Shown here: one piece after another, positions 43,981 to 53,376 of the stretch | How the letters are laid out: each line of letters starts with the position of its first letter | Position numbering within the stretch: the first letter of the stretch is position 1 | Assembly (NCBI GenBank): GCA_028689615.1 | Contig: JAQVCV010000002.1 | Location: forward strand, 110,078-174,077 | DNA length: 64,000 bases | Direction: 5' to 3' | From: Bacteroidales bacterium | GTDB lineage: Bacteria > Bacteroidota > Bacteroidia > Bacteroidales > TTA-H9 | Program-made: the position numbers and the translations under genes | The notes under the pieces: model-generated | Databases searched by the model: none | What the model was told of the DNA's origin: nothing | Seen by the model: only the letters and a program-made list of their open reading frames with translations

Positions 43981-45126
43981 TTAGCAGCCCAGATAACGTG
44001 AAATCACCAACCGTTGTATCTCCGAAGTTCCTTCGCCAATTTGCAGGAGTCGCTGGTCGCGGTAGAAACGTTCGATGTCGTAGTCTTTCATCAGACCATA
44101 CCCTCCGTGAATCTGAACCCCCTCGTCGGCTACGAATTTGGCGGTTTCGGAGCAGTAGAGTTTCGACATGGCAGCCTCTTTGGCATAAGGCTGGCCGTTG
44201 TCTTTGAGCCAGCAGGCTTTGTACAGGAGGTTGCGTGAGGTCTCAACACGGGTGGCCATATCGGCCAGTTTAAAGGCAATTGCCTGAAACTTGGTGAGGG
44301 GCTTGCCAAACTGCTTGCGTTCTTTGGCATAAGCCAGCGACATCTCGAAGGCACCCTGTGCCAGTCCCAGTCCCATGGCGGCAATGGCCAGCCGGCCACT
44401 GTCGAGGGTGGAGAGCATGATTTTCGACCCTTCGCCCTCGGCACCCAAAAGGTTGGATTCGGGAACCCTGCAACCGTCGAAAAAGAGTTGAGCGGTGTTC
44501 GATCCGCGCCACATCATCTTGCGGTGCATCTCGGTAGCGGTGAAGCCCGCTGTTTCCTGAGGTACGATGATGGTTGAAAAGATCTTCTCGTCGCCGCGCG
44601 TGCCTGTCACGGCCTGCACGGTACTGCCCAGGGTGATGGGGGTGGCCGCGTTGGTAATGAATATCTTCGACCCGTCGATAACCCATTCACCGTTGTCGCG
44701 GCGAGCCACCGTGCGCGAACCCCGCGAATCGGAACCCGCGTCGGGCTCAGTCAGACCAAAGCCCCACAGCCCTTCACCACTGCACAACCGTGGCAGGTAG
44801 CGTTGCTTCTGCTCTTCGTTACCATAGCGGTAAAGAGGGCCGATGCCCAACGAGTTGTGCGCGGCGAGGGTAGCAGCCTGCGAACCGTCAACACGGGCAA
44901 TCTCTTCCACGGCAATTATATAGGAGAGGTAATCGGTGCCCTGGCCGCCGTATTCTGGCGCCACGAACATACCAAACAACCCCAGTTCGCCCATCTTGCG
45001 CGTAAGGTCAACCGAAAATTCCTCCCTTTCGTCAAGTTCCGGCGCCAGGGGCTTGATCTCGGTTTCGGCAAACTGCCTCACCGACTGGCGTATCAGATCG
45101 TGTTGTTCATTGCAAAATATATCCAT
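43981..45126 (-). CDS. Acyl-CoA dehydrogenase (operon context: isovaleryl-CoA)
   Basis: A 381-residue FAD enzyme with the full N-terminal helical, middle beta and C-terminal helical domains. Signatures: ALTEPDAGSD-like GLTEPDAGSDS, DGSKIFITNA, the FAD/ETF segment QIHGGYGLMKDY and the C-terminal GEGTSEIQRLVISRYL. Glu365 in GEGTSE is the catalytic base position of short-chain and branched-chain dehydrogenases. Isovaleryl-CoA dehydrogenases usually have Gly or Ala there and a base elsewhere. The operon predicts isovaleryl-CoA as substrate, while the residue pattern suggests a short or 2-methyl-branched type, so substrate is open. Confidence 0.88.
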   Translation of the reverse strand: MDIFCNEQHDLIRQSVRQFAETEIKPLAPELDEREEFSVDLTRKMGELGLFGMFVAPEYGGQGTDYLSYIIAVEEIARVDGSQAATLAAHNSLGIGPLYRYGNEEQKQRYLPRLCSGEGLWGFGLTEPDAGSDSRGSRTVARRDNGEWVIDGSKIFITNAATPITLGSTVQAVTGTRGDEKIFSTIIVPQETAGFTATEMHRKMMWRGSNTAQLFFDGCRVPESNLLGAEGEGSKIMLSTLDSGRLAIAAMGLGLAQGAFEMSLAYAKERKQFGKPLTKFQAIAFKLADMATRVETSRNLLYKACWLKDNGQPYAKEAAMSKLYCSETAKFVADEGVQIHGGYGLMKDYDIERFYRDQRLLQIGEGTSEIQRLVISRYLGC

Positions 45127-45149
45127 AATCTTTGTGGTTTTGATTCAGT

Positions 45150-47153
45150 TTATTCATCGCTCAATTCAAGTTCAACCATCACTTTGTCGGTGTCCACCAT
45201 CTGGCCTGCTTTCACCGTCACCGATTTCACAACGCCATTGGCCAGAGCAGCGAGGGCATTCTCCATTTTCATGGATTCCACCACCACCAGCACTTCGCCT
45301 TTGGTCACCTTCTGACCTGCCGACACATTTACTTTAATCACCTTACCAGGCATGGGCGGCACTACGCGGTTTCCGGCTCCCGACCCCGTTGTGGTGGCAG
45401 CCACATGAAAATCGTGATGAACCAGTCGGTCGTCGCGGTAACACAGAAACTCGTGCCCGTCGAAAGTGAAACGGGTGAAACCGCGCTGGTCGGTCGAGAG
45501 GCGGGCTGAATAGGTATGCCCGTCAACCGAATAGTCAATTTTCGATTGCTCGACGTGGCGAACCAGTGCTTTGTGTGCTTTTCCGTCAACCAGCAGATCG
45601 AATTGATTTCCCCTTCGGCTGACAATTTCCACCGTGGCGGTGTAGTCGCCCACGCCTGCTCTCAATCTCGGATCGAGTCGCCAGTAACCGGTCTGCTCCC
45701 AAACAGTGCCGCGCCCTTCGCGGTGGCACCAGCCGAGGCTGTGCAGCACATAACCCATCAATGCCACATCCATCTTAACTCCGCTTCGCGATTCCTCAAC
45801 CTGATGGTTCAACTCATCGGTGTGAAGATCGCAGAATGCTGTGGAAAAATGGTTGCCAATGAAATCGGGGTGAAGAAACAGTTGCCTGAGGTAAGGTATG
45901 TTGGTTTTGATGCCTTGTATCACGAAGTCGCCTAAGGCGGCTACCATGCGCGATCGGGCTGTAGCGCGGTCGGCACCGTGAACCACCAGTTTGGCAATCA
46001 TGGGGTCGAAGGCGCTGCTCACCTCTCCAGCTGATTTGTAGGCAGTATCGAGCCTCACGCCCAAAGCCCGTGGCGGCGCGAACAGCGTCATCAGTCCTGG
46101 CGATGGCAGGAAACCGCTGGCGGGATCTTCGGCATAAATGCGGCACTCGAAGGCGTGTCCCTTCATCTTCACCTCATCCTGCCCGAAGCGCAGGGGTTGG
46201 CCGGCAGCAACCAAAATCTGCTCCTCCACCAGGTCCAACCCGGTGATGAGTTCCGTAACAGGATGCTCTACCTGGATGCGGGTGTTCATCTCCAGGAAAT
46301 AGAACTTTAGCGATTCATCCACCAGGAATTCGATGGTACCGGCACTGCTGTAACCCATTCCTTTGGCCAGGCTCACCGCGGCCTGACACATGGCCTGCCG
46401 CACCTGCGGCGTAAGGGTGACCGACGGCGACTCCTCCACGATCTTTTGATAGCGACGCTGGATGGTACATTCACGCTCGAAGAGGTGAACAACATTACCG
46501 TGATTGTCGCCCAGCACCTGCACCTCGATGTGTCGCGGGTTGACGATGTACTGCTCCACATACACGGCACCATCGCCAAAATAAGAAGCAGCTTCACGGC
46601 TGGTGGTCTCGAGCATGGATGGCAATTCGGCGGCGGTGTGCACAATGCGCATCCCTTTGCCACCTCCTCCGGCAGCAGCTTTAATCAACACCGGGTAAGG
46701 CAGCTCGTTGGCCTTCGAGGCTATTTCGGCAGGAGTTCCGGTAATGCCGGCAGCCAAAGGCAAACCAGCCTCCACAGCCAGCTTGCGGGCTTCAATCTTG
46801 TTTCCCATCCGGCTGATGGCATCGGCCGTCGGGCCAATGAATACCAAGCCGTTGTCGGTGCAAGCCCTAGCAAAATCGCTGTTCTCCGACAGGAAGCCAT
46901 AGCCCGGATGCACAGCGTCGCAACCCGATTCGCGGGCAATGGAAATGAGCAGCGGGATGTTAAGGTAAGTGGCCAGCAGGTCGCCATCGCCCAGAGGCCA
47001 AGCCTCATCGGCCATGGCCACGTGCAACGCATCGCGGTCGGGATGTGAATACACGGCCACAGTACCAATGCCAAGGCGACGGGCAGTACGCATCACCCTC
47101 AGGGCTATCTCGCCGCGGTTGGCTATTAAAATTTTGTCGAAGAGTTTAATCAT
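45150..47153 (-). CDS. 3-methylcrotonyl-CoA carboxylase alpha (biotin-carrying) subunit
   Basis: A 667-residue protein joining biotin carboxylase (about 1-450), a linker/BT domain and a biotinyl carrier domain. Visible are the ATP-grasp glycine loop AAAGGGGKGMR, the ERECTIQRRYQK active-site loop, EMNTRIQVEHPVTE, and the biotin site VVESMKMEN with Lys629. Together with the beta subunit encoded two genes upstream it would carboxylate 3-methylcrotonyl-CoA. Propionyl- or geranyl-CoA carboxylases look similar, and the operon favours methylcrotonyl. Start codon overlaps the hydratase stop by 4 bp. Confidence 0.92.
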   Translation of the reverse strand: MIKLFDKILIANRGEIALRVMRTARRLGIGTVAVYSHPDRDALHVAMADEAWPLGDGDLLATYLNIPLLISIARESGCDAVHPGYGFLSENSDFARACTDNGLVFIGPTADAISRMGNKIEARKLAVEAGLPLAAGITGTPAEIASKANELPYPVLIKAAAGGGGKGMRIVHTAAELPSMLETTSREAASYFGDGAVYVEQYIVNPRHIEVQVLGDNHGNVVHLFERECTIQRRYQKIVEESPSVTLTPQVRQAMCQAAVSLAKGMGYSSAGTIEFLVDESLKFYFLEMNTRIQVEHPVTELITGLDLVEEQILVAAGQPLRFGQDEVKMKGHAFECRIYAEDPASGFLPSPGLMTLFAPPRALGVRLDTAYKSAGEVSSAFDPMIAKLVVHGADRATARSRMVAALGDFVIQGIKTNIPYLRQLFLHPDFIGNHFSTAFCDLHTDELNHQVEESRSGVKMDVALMGYVLHSLGWCHREGRGTVWEQTGYWRLDPRLRAGVGDYTATVEIVSRRGNQFDLLVDGKAHKALVRHVEQSKIDYSVDGHTYSARLSTDQRGFTRFTFDGHEFLCYRDDRLVHHDFHVAATTTGSGAGNRVVPPMPGKVIKVNVSAGQKVTKGEVLVVVESMKMENALAALANGVVKSVTVKAGQMVDTDKVMVELELSDE

Positions 47154-47947
47154 GGTTGGGTGGTGTTATTCCAGTCGGGTTTACGTTTTTGAAGAAAAGC
47201 CAGAAGTCCTTCGCGTCCTTCGGCAGAGGCACGTGCGTCGGCTATCACACGGGCCGTATGTTGTGGCAGGTGTTCGCTTTCGCGATGAGATTCCACGTGG
47301 TTTATCAGCCTTTTGCAGCGGGCCACTGCCGCCGGCGATGCTTCCGCGAAGGTGTCGGCGATGGCTTGAATCCCTGTGTCGATAGCGTCACCAGAAATCA
47401 GCTTAGTAACCAGGCCGGCTTCGTAAGCCTCTTTGGCATTAAAACGGCGACCCGTGAGCATCAATTCACGGGCAGCGGCCGGTTTCATCCGGCGCAGCAC
47501 GTAGGGTGAAATCACTGCCGGCACGATGCCCAGCCTCACTTCACTGAAAGCGAACACCGTATCATCTGCAGCTGCCACCAGATCGGCGGCGGCAAGCAAC
47601 CCGTTGGCTCCGCCCATAACTGCCCCATGAGCTATTACCAACACCGGGCAGTGTACTGCTTGAACCGCAGCAAACAGAGCCTCCAATCGCAACGCGTCGG
47701 CCAGGTTTTCCTCGTCGGTGTAGCGCGACATTCGTTCCATATAATTCAGATCGGCTCCTGCACAAAAAGCCTTGCCCATGCCTCTGATGATCACCAGCGA
47801 AACCGATTCAGACACCTCCAGCAAAGCCTGGGTCAACCGGGCAATCAATTCCTCGTTGAGCGCGTTGCGCAAATGGGGGCGGTTGAGCCACAGGGTTAGC
47901 ACCTGCCCGCTATAGTCAACTATCAATACTTTTTCAGGATGTTCCAT
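47150..47947 (-). CDS. Methylglutaconyl-CoA hydratase-type enoyl-CoA hydratase
   Basis: A 265-residue crotonase-fold enzyme. The oxyanion-hole segments are KAFCAGADLNYM and AHGAVMGGANGLLAAAD. The pattern FAFSEVRLGIVPAVISPYV, with catalytic Glu136, and Gly in place of the first crotonase Glu, is that of LiuC-like methylglutaconyl-CoA hydratases. It would hydrate 3-methylglutaconyl-CoA to HMG-CoA, the step between the carboxylase and the lyase of this operon. I start at ATG 47947; ten more in-frame codons upstream lack support. Confidence 0.88.
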   Translation of the reverse strand: MEHPEKVLIVDYSGQVLTLWLNRPHLRNALNEELIARLTQALLEVSESVSLVIIRGMGKAFCAGADLNYMERMSRYTDEENLADALRLEALFAAVQAVHCPVLVIAHGAVMGGANGLLAAADLVAAADDTVFAFSEVRLGIVPAVISPYVLRRMKPAAARELMLTGRRFNAKEAYEAGLVTKLISGDAIDTGIQAIADTFAEASPAAVARCKRLINHVESHRESEHLPQHTARVIADARASAEGREGLLAFLQKRKPDWNNTTQP

Positions 47948-47957
47948 GATTGTAACT

Positions 47958-49565
47958 TTACATTCTGAACACACCAAACTTCATATCGGGGAATGGCTGG
48001 TTGAGCGCAGCGGCTATGCCCATAGCCAGCACTTTGCGCGTGTCGGCGGGATCAATGATTCCGTCATCCCACAACCGCGATGTGCTGTAATAAGCCGAGC
48101 CCTCGTAGTCGTATTTCTTCAGGATAGAATCGCGCAGGGCTTCGCGTTCGGCTTCGCCAAGCTGCTGCCCTCTGGCTTTCAGTTGCTCCTCCTTCACCTG
48201 TATCAGAACGCCCGCAGCCTGCTCGCCACCCATCACCGATATTTTGGCGTTGGGCCACATGAACAACAGACGCGGGTCGTAGGCCCTTCCTGCCATGGCA
48301 TAGTTGCCGGCTCCGAACGAACCTCCGGTAACCACCGTGAATTTGGGCACCTGCGCGTTGGCCACGGCATGAACCAACTTGGCACCGTCGCGGGCGATAC
48401 CCCGCCGCTCATACTCCTTCCCGACGATGAAACCTGTAATGTTTTGCAGGAAAACCAAAGGTATCTTCCTTGCCGAACACAACTCGATGAAATGAGCCCC
48501 TTTGAGCGATGTTTCGGAGAACAAAACCCCGTTGTTGGCGATGATTCCGACAGGGAATCCCATGATACGGGCAAACCCGGTGACCAGTGTTGGGGCGTAG
48601 CCGGCCTTGAACTCGGCAAAACGGCTTCCATCAACGATGCGGGCTATGATTTCGCGGGCATCGGCAGGTTTGCGAAGATCAACAGGTGCCAGACCCCACA
48701 GCTCTTCAGGATTGTAGTAAGGTTCTTCGGGGGCAGCCATATCGAGAAGTTGGCGTTGCGGCAGCGGAAACGACTCGAAGATATTGCGGCAGATACGCAA
48801 AGCGTGGTGGTCGTCGTCGGCCAGATGATCGGCCACTCCCGAGATGGTGGTATGCACCAATGCGCCACCCAGCTCCTCGGCGGTCACCTCCTCGCCTGTG
48901 GCAGCTTTCACCAGCGGCGGACCACCGATGAAGATCGTCCCCTGGTCGCGCACTATGATGGTTTCGTCGCTCATGGCAGGCACATAAGCCCCGCCGGCTG
49001 TGCACGAACCCATCACTATGGCAATTTGCGGAATACCGCTGGCCGACATGCGCGCCTGGTTGTAAAAGAACCTGCCAAAATCAAACCTGTCGGGAAACAC
49101 GTTGGCCTGTTCTGGCAGAAAAGCTCCACCCGAATCAACCATATAGACACAGGGGAGGTTGTTTTCCATGGCAATTTCCTGCGCACGAATGTGCTTCTTG
49201 ATGGTCTCCTTCACATAAGTCCCCCCTTTCACTGTGGCATCGTTGGCGATGATCACCGTTTCACGTTGGTGAATCACCCCTATACCCGTGATAATTCCTG
49301 CCGAAGGGAATTGCCCGTCGTAAGCCTCGCAGGCAGCCATGGGCGAAAGTTCCAAAAACGGTGTGTTGTGGTCGAGCAACAGGTCAATCCGCTCGCGGGC
49401 CAACAACTTGCCACGCTCCTTGTGTTTCTTGATGGCCTCTGCAGGAGCCCCGTTTCGCGCACCTTTCAGCCGGCGGCGATACTCCGTTAGAAGCCCCAGG
49501 AAAGCCTCACGATTTTGAAGATAATCGGGTGAGGCGGTGTCGAGTTTTGATTCTATCCTGTACAA
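47958..49565 (-). CDS. 3-methylcrotonyl-CoA carboxylase beta (carboxyltransferase) subunit
   Basis: A 535-residue carboxyltransferase with two crotonase-like domains. Acyl-CoA and carboxybiotin oxyanion holes are visible ([13 protein letters not shown] and [18 protein letters not shown]). The [19 protein letters not shown] entry and [26 protein letters not shown] match methylcrotonyl-CoA carboxylase beta. The start is TTG at 49565, with no closer ATG. It is the first gene of the catabolic operon. No clear TAnnTTTG promoter is seen in the 239-bp divergent region to the next gene. Confidence 0.92.
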   Translation of the reverse strand: MYRIESKLDTASPDYLQNREAFLGLLTEYRRRLKGARNGAPAEAIKKHKERGKLLARERIDLLLDHNTPFLELSPMAACEAYDGQFPSAGIITGIGVIHQRETVIIANDATVKGGTYVKETIKKHIRAQEIAMENNLPCVYMVDSGGAFLPEQANVFPDRFDFGRFFYNQARMSASGIPQIAIVMGSCTAGGAYVPAMSDETIIVRDQGTIFIGGPPLVKAATGEEVTAEELGGALVHTTISGVADHLADDDHHALRICRNIFESFPLPQRQLLDMAAPEEPYYNPEELWGLAPVDLRKPADAREIIARIVDGSRFAEFKAGYAPTLVTGFARIMGFPVGIIANNGVLFSETSLKGAHFIELCSARKIPLVFLQNITGFIVGKEYERRGIARDGAKLVHAVANAQVPKFTVVTGGSFGAGNYAMAGRAYDPRLLFMWPNAKISVMGGEQAAGVLIQVKEEQLKARGQQLGEAEREALRDSILKKYDYEGSAYYSTSRLWDDGIIDPADTRKVLAMGIAAALNQPFPDMKFGVFRM

Positions 49566-49804
49566 ATCGTTTTGTTTTTAGCAGTTTGCAATTCAACAAC
49601 ACCCTACTAACATACTCCGAAAACGATTGTTTAAAAGCACTCCATTAAAAATGGAAGTGCCATACAACAAAAAGCAGCCGGCATTTTCACCACACACTTT
49701 GCCGCTAAGCCAACGCAAACAAACAGGCCTTGGTGTTTGTTAATGCTTGCCAACCGTGGCAGGTTGTGATTGATCGATTCACTTCATACAATAGCCTACA
49801 ATCC

Positions 49805-50581
49805 ATGCAAACACTTCACATATCGACCGAGGGCCCTGCTGCCCGAATCACCCTTTCGCGACCTGAAAAAGGGAACGCCCTGGATGGCATCCTCATCGCC
49901 GAACTTACCGAGGCTTATCAAATCCTTAGTGCAACACCAAAAGTGCGGGTGATTGCACTTCAGGGCGAAGGGCGCCACTTCTGCACCGGCGCCGACCTCA
50001 CCTGGATTCAGGCCAGTGCTGGCAAAGACCTTGAAGGAGAAAGCCAGGCGCTCGCCAATTTATTCAGAACCATTGCCATCAGTCCGAAAGCCACCATCGC
50101 CATGGTGCAAGGGTCGGTATATGGCGGAGGCATCGGGCTGTTGGCAGCCCACGACTTCGTGGTAGCGGCACGTGAATCCATTTTTGCTTTTCGCGATGTG
50201 CGACTGGGTCTGGTGCCTGGCACCATTGCCCCCTATGTGGTGCGGAGAATCGGGGCAGGAAAAGCCCTTCAACTCATGCTCACCGGACGGCGCTTCCCTG
50301 CATCAGAAGCCTGGCAGAACGGCTTGGTTGACGAAATCGCCCGCAATGTAACCGTAGAAGAAAAAACTGCCCAAATAGTGGAAAAGATTTTATTCGGAGG
50401 GCCTGAATCACAACTCGCCATCAAAGAGATGATCAATACTCTCAGACCGCCGGTTGATGAGGCTTTACGCGACTACTCGGCCACCATTCTGGCCAGGGCT
50501 CGCAGCTCGGCAGAAGCTGCCGAAGGGATCAGGGCTTTTTTCGAAAAACGCCGCCCCGACTGGGGAAAGATTAATCCTTAA
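49805..50581 (+). CDS. Enoyl-CoA hydratase/isomerase family protein, second copy
   Basis: A 258-residue crotonase-fold paralogue of the operon's hydratase, transcribed divergently. HFCTGADLTWI and GSVYGGGIGLLAAHDF form the oxyanion hole. The catalytic segment reads FAFRDVRLGLVP, so Asp131 replaces the Glu seen in the operon copy (FAFSEVRLG). This may shift or weaken hydratase activity. It probably arose by duplication and may handle a related acyl-CoA. I begin at ATG 49805; the frame runs upstream 25 codons without support. Confidence 0.85.
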   Translation: MQTLHISTEGPAARITLSRPEKGNALDGILIAELTEAYQILSATPKVRVIALQGEGRHFCTGADLTWIQASAGKDLEGESQALANLFRTIAISPKATIAMVQGSVYGGGIGLLAAHDFVVAARESIFAFRDVRLGLVPGTIAPYVVRRIGAGKALQLMLTGRRFPASEAWQNGLVDEIARNVTVEEKTAQIVEKILFGGPESQLAIKEMINTLRPPVDEALRDYSATILARARSSAEAAEGIRAFFEKRRPDWGKINP

Positions 50582-50620
50582 AATAATTTGGTTGTAGGTT
50601 AACCAAGTTACCTATCGACA

Positions 50621-51655
50621 TTATTCTCCACAATTGCGACAAATCTCAATTTGCGACCTGTCGGTTAGAATCTGTTGCCTGAACTTCGAGTAAGCATCTC
50701 CCTGCCAGATTGTTTTCAGGGGTGCCTGATCAATGCGTCCCATCTGGTGATCGGCATCTTTATCGTAGCAGCAAGGAACCATGCGACCATCCCAAGTCAC
50801 TACGGCACCATTCCACATACGCCAGCAACGGTTTCGGAGTGGTTTGAGGCGGCTGAGCGAACCATCGTCGTGTTGTTCGTATCTGGCATGAGTGCTATCG
50901 GACGGAAGGAGCTGGTTCTGATCGGTTTCGGAATAGATTTGGGCCGATTTCAATACAGCCCGATCAACACCCAGATCGCGGGCCAGTTTTCGAAACGCGC
51001 CCACCTGATGCTCGTTTTGGCGCATCACGATGAATTGCAGGTTGATGAAGGGGTGACACACCCCCATTTCGTTGCGCACCCTCACCAAGGTACGAATGCC
51101 GTTGAGTACCTTATTGAGATCGCCGCCTCTGCGATAATGGCTGTAGGTGGCCTGGTCGGTACCATCGAGCGAGATGATGAGCTCATCGAGTCCTGACTCC
51201 ACTGTAAGACGGGCGTAGCGTTCGGTGAGGTAGTGGCCGTTGGTGGATGTAGCCGTGAAGACCTTCTTGCGGCGAGCGAGGGTCACCATCCGGCTGAAAT
51301 TGGGATTGAGGTAGGGCTCGCCCTGGAAATAGAGGATCAGGTAAAACAAGTGACGGTGCGTTTGCCCGATGAGGTTTTCGAACATGGGCATATCCATGGT
51401 GCCCGTTGGACGTGTGAAAGCCCTTAAACCCGAGGGACATTCGGGGCATTTGAGGTTGCATACCGTGGTGGGTTCGGCCGACAAAAAGGCTGGCAATCCC
51501 AGTTGCACAGGCCTCCCAACCAACCGCGACCAGTAGAAGCCTATTCGCAAAAGAAGGTAATTCCACAACTTGTAGAGAGTGACAACCCGTAGAAATCGAA
51601 CAACATAGCAACACAATGCAAGGACATGTAAGCTCATAATATCAACAACAATCAT
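50621..51655 (-). CDS. Radical SAM/SPASM-type protein
   Basis: A 344-residue protein with the radical SAM cluster motif CNLKCPEC (CxxxCxxC) at about residues 67-74, followed by the barrel strands (TSTNGHYL, LDELIISLDGTDQATY). A C-terminal SPASM-like Cys set is visible: CWRMWNGAVVTWDGRMVPCCYD and a final CRNCGE. The first 35 residues are hydrophobic, so it may be membrane-associated. Such proteins modify peptides or sugars; no precursor peptide is evident beside it. Its ATG overlaps the DUF2442 stop by 4 bp. A later ATG at 51637 is a possible alternative start. Confidence 0.85.
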   Translation of the reverse strand: MIVVDIMSLHVLALCCYVVRFLRVVTLYKLWNYLLLRIGFYWSRLVGRPVQLGLPAFLSAEPTTVCNLKCPECPSGLRAFTRPTGTMDMPMFENLIGQTHRHLFYLILYFQGEPYLNPNFSRMVTLARRKKVFTATSTNGHYLTERYARLTVESGLDELIISLDGTDQATYSHYRRGGDLNKVLNGIRTLVRVRNEMGVCHPFINLQFIVMRQNEHQVGAFRKLARDLGVDRAVLKSAQIYSETDQNQLLPSDSTHARYEQHDDGSLSRLKPLRNRCWRMWNGAVVTWDGRMVPCCYDKDADHQMGRIDQAPLKTIWQGDAYSKFRQQILTDRSQIEICRNCGE

Positions 51656-51900
51656 TCAGTCGTCTGGAACGGACGACTAAGATTATACAAAGACTCAGGA
51701 TCAAAATCAGCATCATTTTCCCATTGAATAGAATCGAAACTTATTCTGACCGTGTTAAATAATGCTTCGTCCTTCAATTCTCGGAACAATCCCAAGTGGA
51801 GGAAGGGCTTCATGTCGAAAGCTCTTACCTCGCCATTATCAAATGTAAGTTTGAGCCGATAATCACCAATTGGTGAAACACTGACGACAGAGTTGTACAT
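51652..51900 (-). CDS. DUF2442 domain protein
   Basis: An 82-residue protein of the DUF2442 family. The features are the short N-terminal beta region YRLKLTFDNGEVRAFDMKPFL and the C-terminal FDSIQWENDADFDPESLY. No function is established. It is always small and is often found beside DUF4160, as here (5-bp gap). Such pairs are discussed as toxin-antitoxin-like, but nothing in the sequence proves it. Its stop codon overlaps the start of the radical SAM gene. Confidence 0.85.
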   Translation of the reverse strand: MYNSVVSVSPIGDYRLKLTFDNGEVRAFDMKPFLHLGLFRELKDEALFNTVRISFDSIQWENDADFDPESLYNLSRPFQTTE

Positions 51901-51905
51901 TTTGC

Positions 51906-52172
51906 TCAGTTTAAGGGTTTAATTGTAAAAGGTCTTTCACCATTCTGGCACAATTCCCAGTTTGCAAGCAATTCCTCACGATAGATTTCAATCCAAGCCT
52001 GAATTAAGCGGGTTTGTCTGAGAGGCATTTCCCCTGTAATCAGGTTTCCATGCTGGATATCAAAAACAGCAATTTTCCCGTGATAATAGGTGTGAATATG
52101 AGGCGGGTTATGTTCCTTTGGCGCAAAAAACATCCTGACAAGGATTCCGTAAAACATTGAAATTGTAGGCAT
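51906..52172 (-). CDS. DUF4160 domain protein
   Basis: An 88-residue protein whose N-terminal block MPTISMFYGILVRMFF and HNPPHIHTYYHGKIAVFDI are the DUF4160 signature (HxPPHxH). The two His residues near the middle could bind metal. It is the first gene of DUF4160-DUF2442-radical SAM. The start is ATG 52172; an in-frame TTG two codons upstream is less likely. No exact TAnnTTTG is seen upstream. Confidence 0.85.
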   Translation of the reverse strand: MPTISMFYGILVRMFFAPKEHNPPHIHTYYHGKIAVFDIQHGNLITGEMPLRQTRLIQAWIEIYREELLANWELCQNGERPFTIKPLN

Positions 52173-52218
52173 AACCAAAGAAAAACTATATTAGAAACTA
52201 AGATATAAAACACCAATT

Positions 52219-53313
52219 TTATATTTTCCTCGACAGCCTCCCGATCACCGGAAATTCTCCCAGAAATTCGGCGGCCACGATGCGCAACACGGTGTAGGCG
52301 GGGATGGCCAGAATCATCCCGGGAATTCCCGCGAGTGTACCCGCCATGATGATCACCAAAAAAATCTCCAATGGGTGAGCCTTCACGCTGTTGGAATAGA
52401 TCAGGGGCTGAAGCAAGATGTTGTCGACCAGGTTGGCTGCCAGGAAAACTACGGCCACCTTTCCCATGGCAGGTAAAACAGCAACATAATCCACCAGAGC
52501 CACGTAACCCAGAGCAGTGAGTATTGCTCCGGTCACAAGTCCGATTAGTGGGCCAATGTATGGAATAAGGTTCATCATCCCTCCAAAAACCCCGATCAGC
52601 AAAGCATTGGGAACCCCCATCAGGTAAAGCCCGAGCGACAGAAGCGTCATCATGATGCTAATCTGCATACAAATGCCCAGGAAATAGCGCGACAGCAGAT
52701 GCTTCACCCGCTCCACGATACCCACCACCTTACGTTCCGAATCGTCGGTGCTAAAGAGGAGGATGATACGCATGAACAGCTTGTCGTCTTTGAGGAAGAA
52801 AAATGTGATGAACAAAACAGAGAAAATCCCCATGAACACGCTACCGGCAAAAGCAAAAATATTTTTGAAAAGGTTGCCAAAAGTCCCCATCCCCAAAAAC
52901 GGTTCCACTTGCGACATCAGCAATTCGTCGAGTTCCTGACTGGGTTCGAGCAACCTGACCGATCTAAGCCACGATTCGAGGGTATCGCTCAATTTCCCAA
53001 GAGCCACAGAGAGGTTGTTTACATCGATCGAGCTGATTACTTTAGCTTCGGTTACGATAAGCGGGATGAACAGCAGAAAAACCGACATCAGGGCGACAAA
53101 AATTACCAGCAAGGCCAGAAACGATCCCAACCCGTGTGGTATGGTGCGCCTGAAAATCTTGACTTTGTCGAAAAAGCTTACGATTGGGGCTCCGATGAAC
53201 GACAACACCGCAGAGATGAGGATATACCACACCACCTCAGGGAAAAGCCATGCAAGGAGCACCAGCATCGCAACCGAAACCAATCCGGCAACAAACCGTC
53301 GGGATATTTTCAT
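52219..53313 (-). CDS. AI-2E family (PerM-type) transporter
   Basis: A 364-residue membrane protein of the AI-2E/PerM/YdiK family with eight or so helices: two near the N terminus (about 8-60), a cytoplasmic or periplasmic helical segment (about 95-150), then a cluster to the C terminus. The family motif GVPNALLIGVFGGMMNLIPYIGP and the later PLIYSNSVKAHPLEIFLVIIMAG are clear. Members export autoinducer-2 or act as Na+/H+ antiporters; specificity is not predictable. A -7-like TATATTTG on the minus strand (53337-53330) precedes ATG 53313. Confidence 0.9.
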   Translation of the reverse strand: MKISRRFVAGLVSVAMLVLLAWLFPEVVWYILISAVLSFIGAPIVSFFDKVKIFRRTIPHGLGSFLALLVIFVALMSVFLLFIPLIVTEAKVISSIDVNNLSVALGKLSDTLESWLRSVRLLEPSQELDELLMSQVEPFLGMGTFGNLFKNIFAFAGSVFMGIFSVLFITFFFLKDDKLFMRIILLFSTDDSERKVVGIVERVKHLLSRYFLGICMQISIMMTLLSLGLYLMGVPNALLIGVFGGMMNLIPYIGPLIGLVTGAILTALGYVALVDYVAVLPAMGKVAVVFLAANLVDNILLQPLIYSNSVKAHPLEIFLVIIMAGTLAGIPGMILAIPAYTVLRIVAAEFLGEFPVIGRLSRKI

Positions 53314-53376
53314 GGAGACGAAATTTTTACAAATATAGCCATTTGCCAGGCGCAAAGGATTAAAGCCGTGGCCTGA

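Noticed and set aside
47946..49490. A 514-codon open frame on the plus strand opposite the carboxyltransferase gene.
   Set aside because: It is antisense to a clearly conserved carboxylase subunit and its translation shows no recognisable domain.
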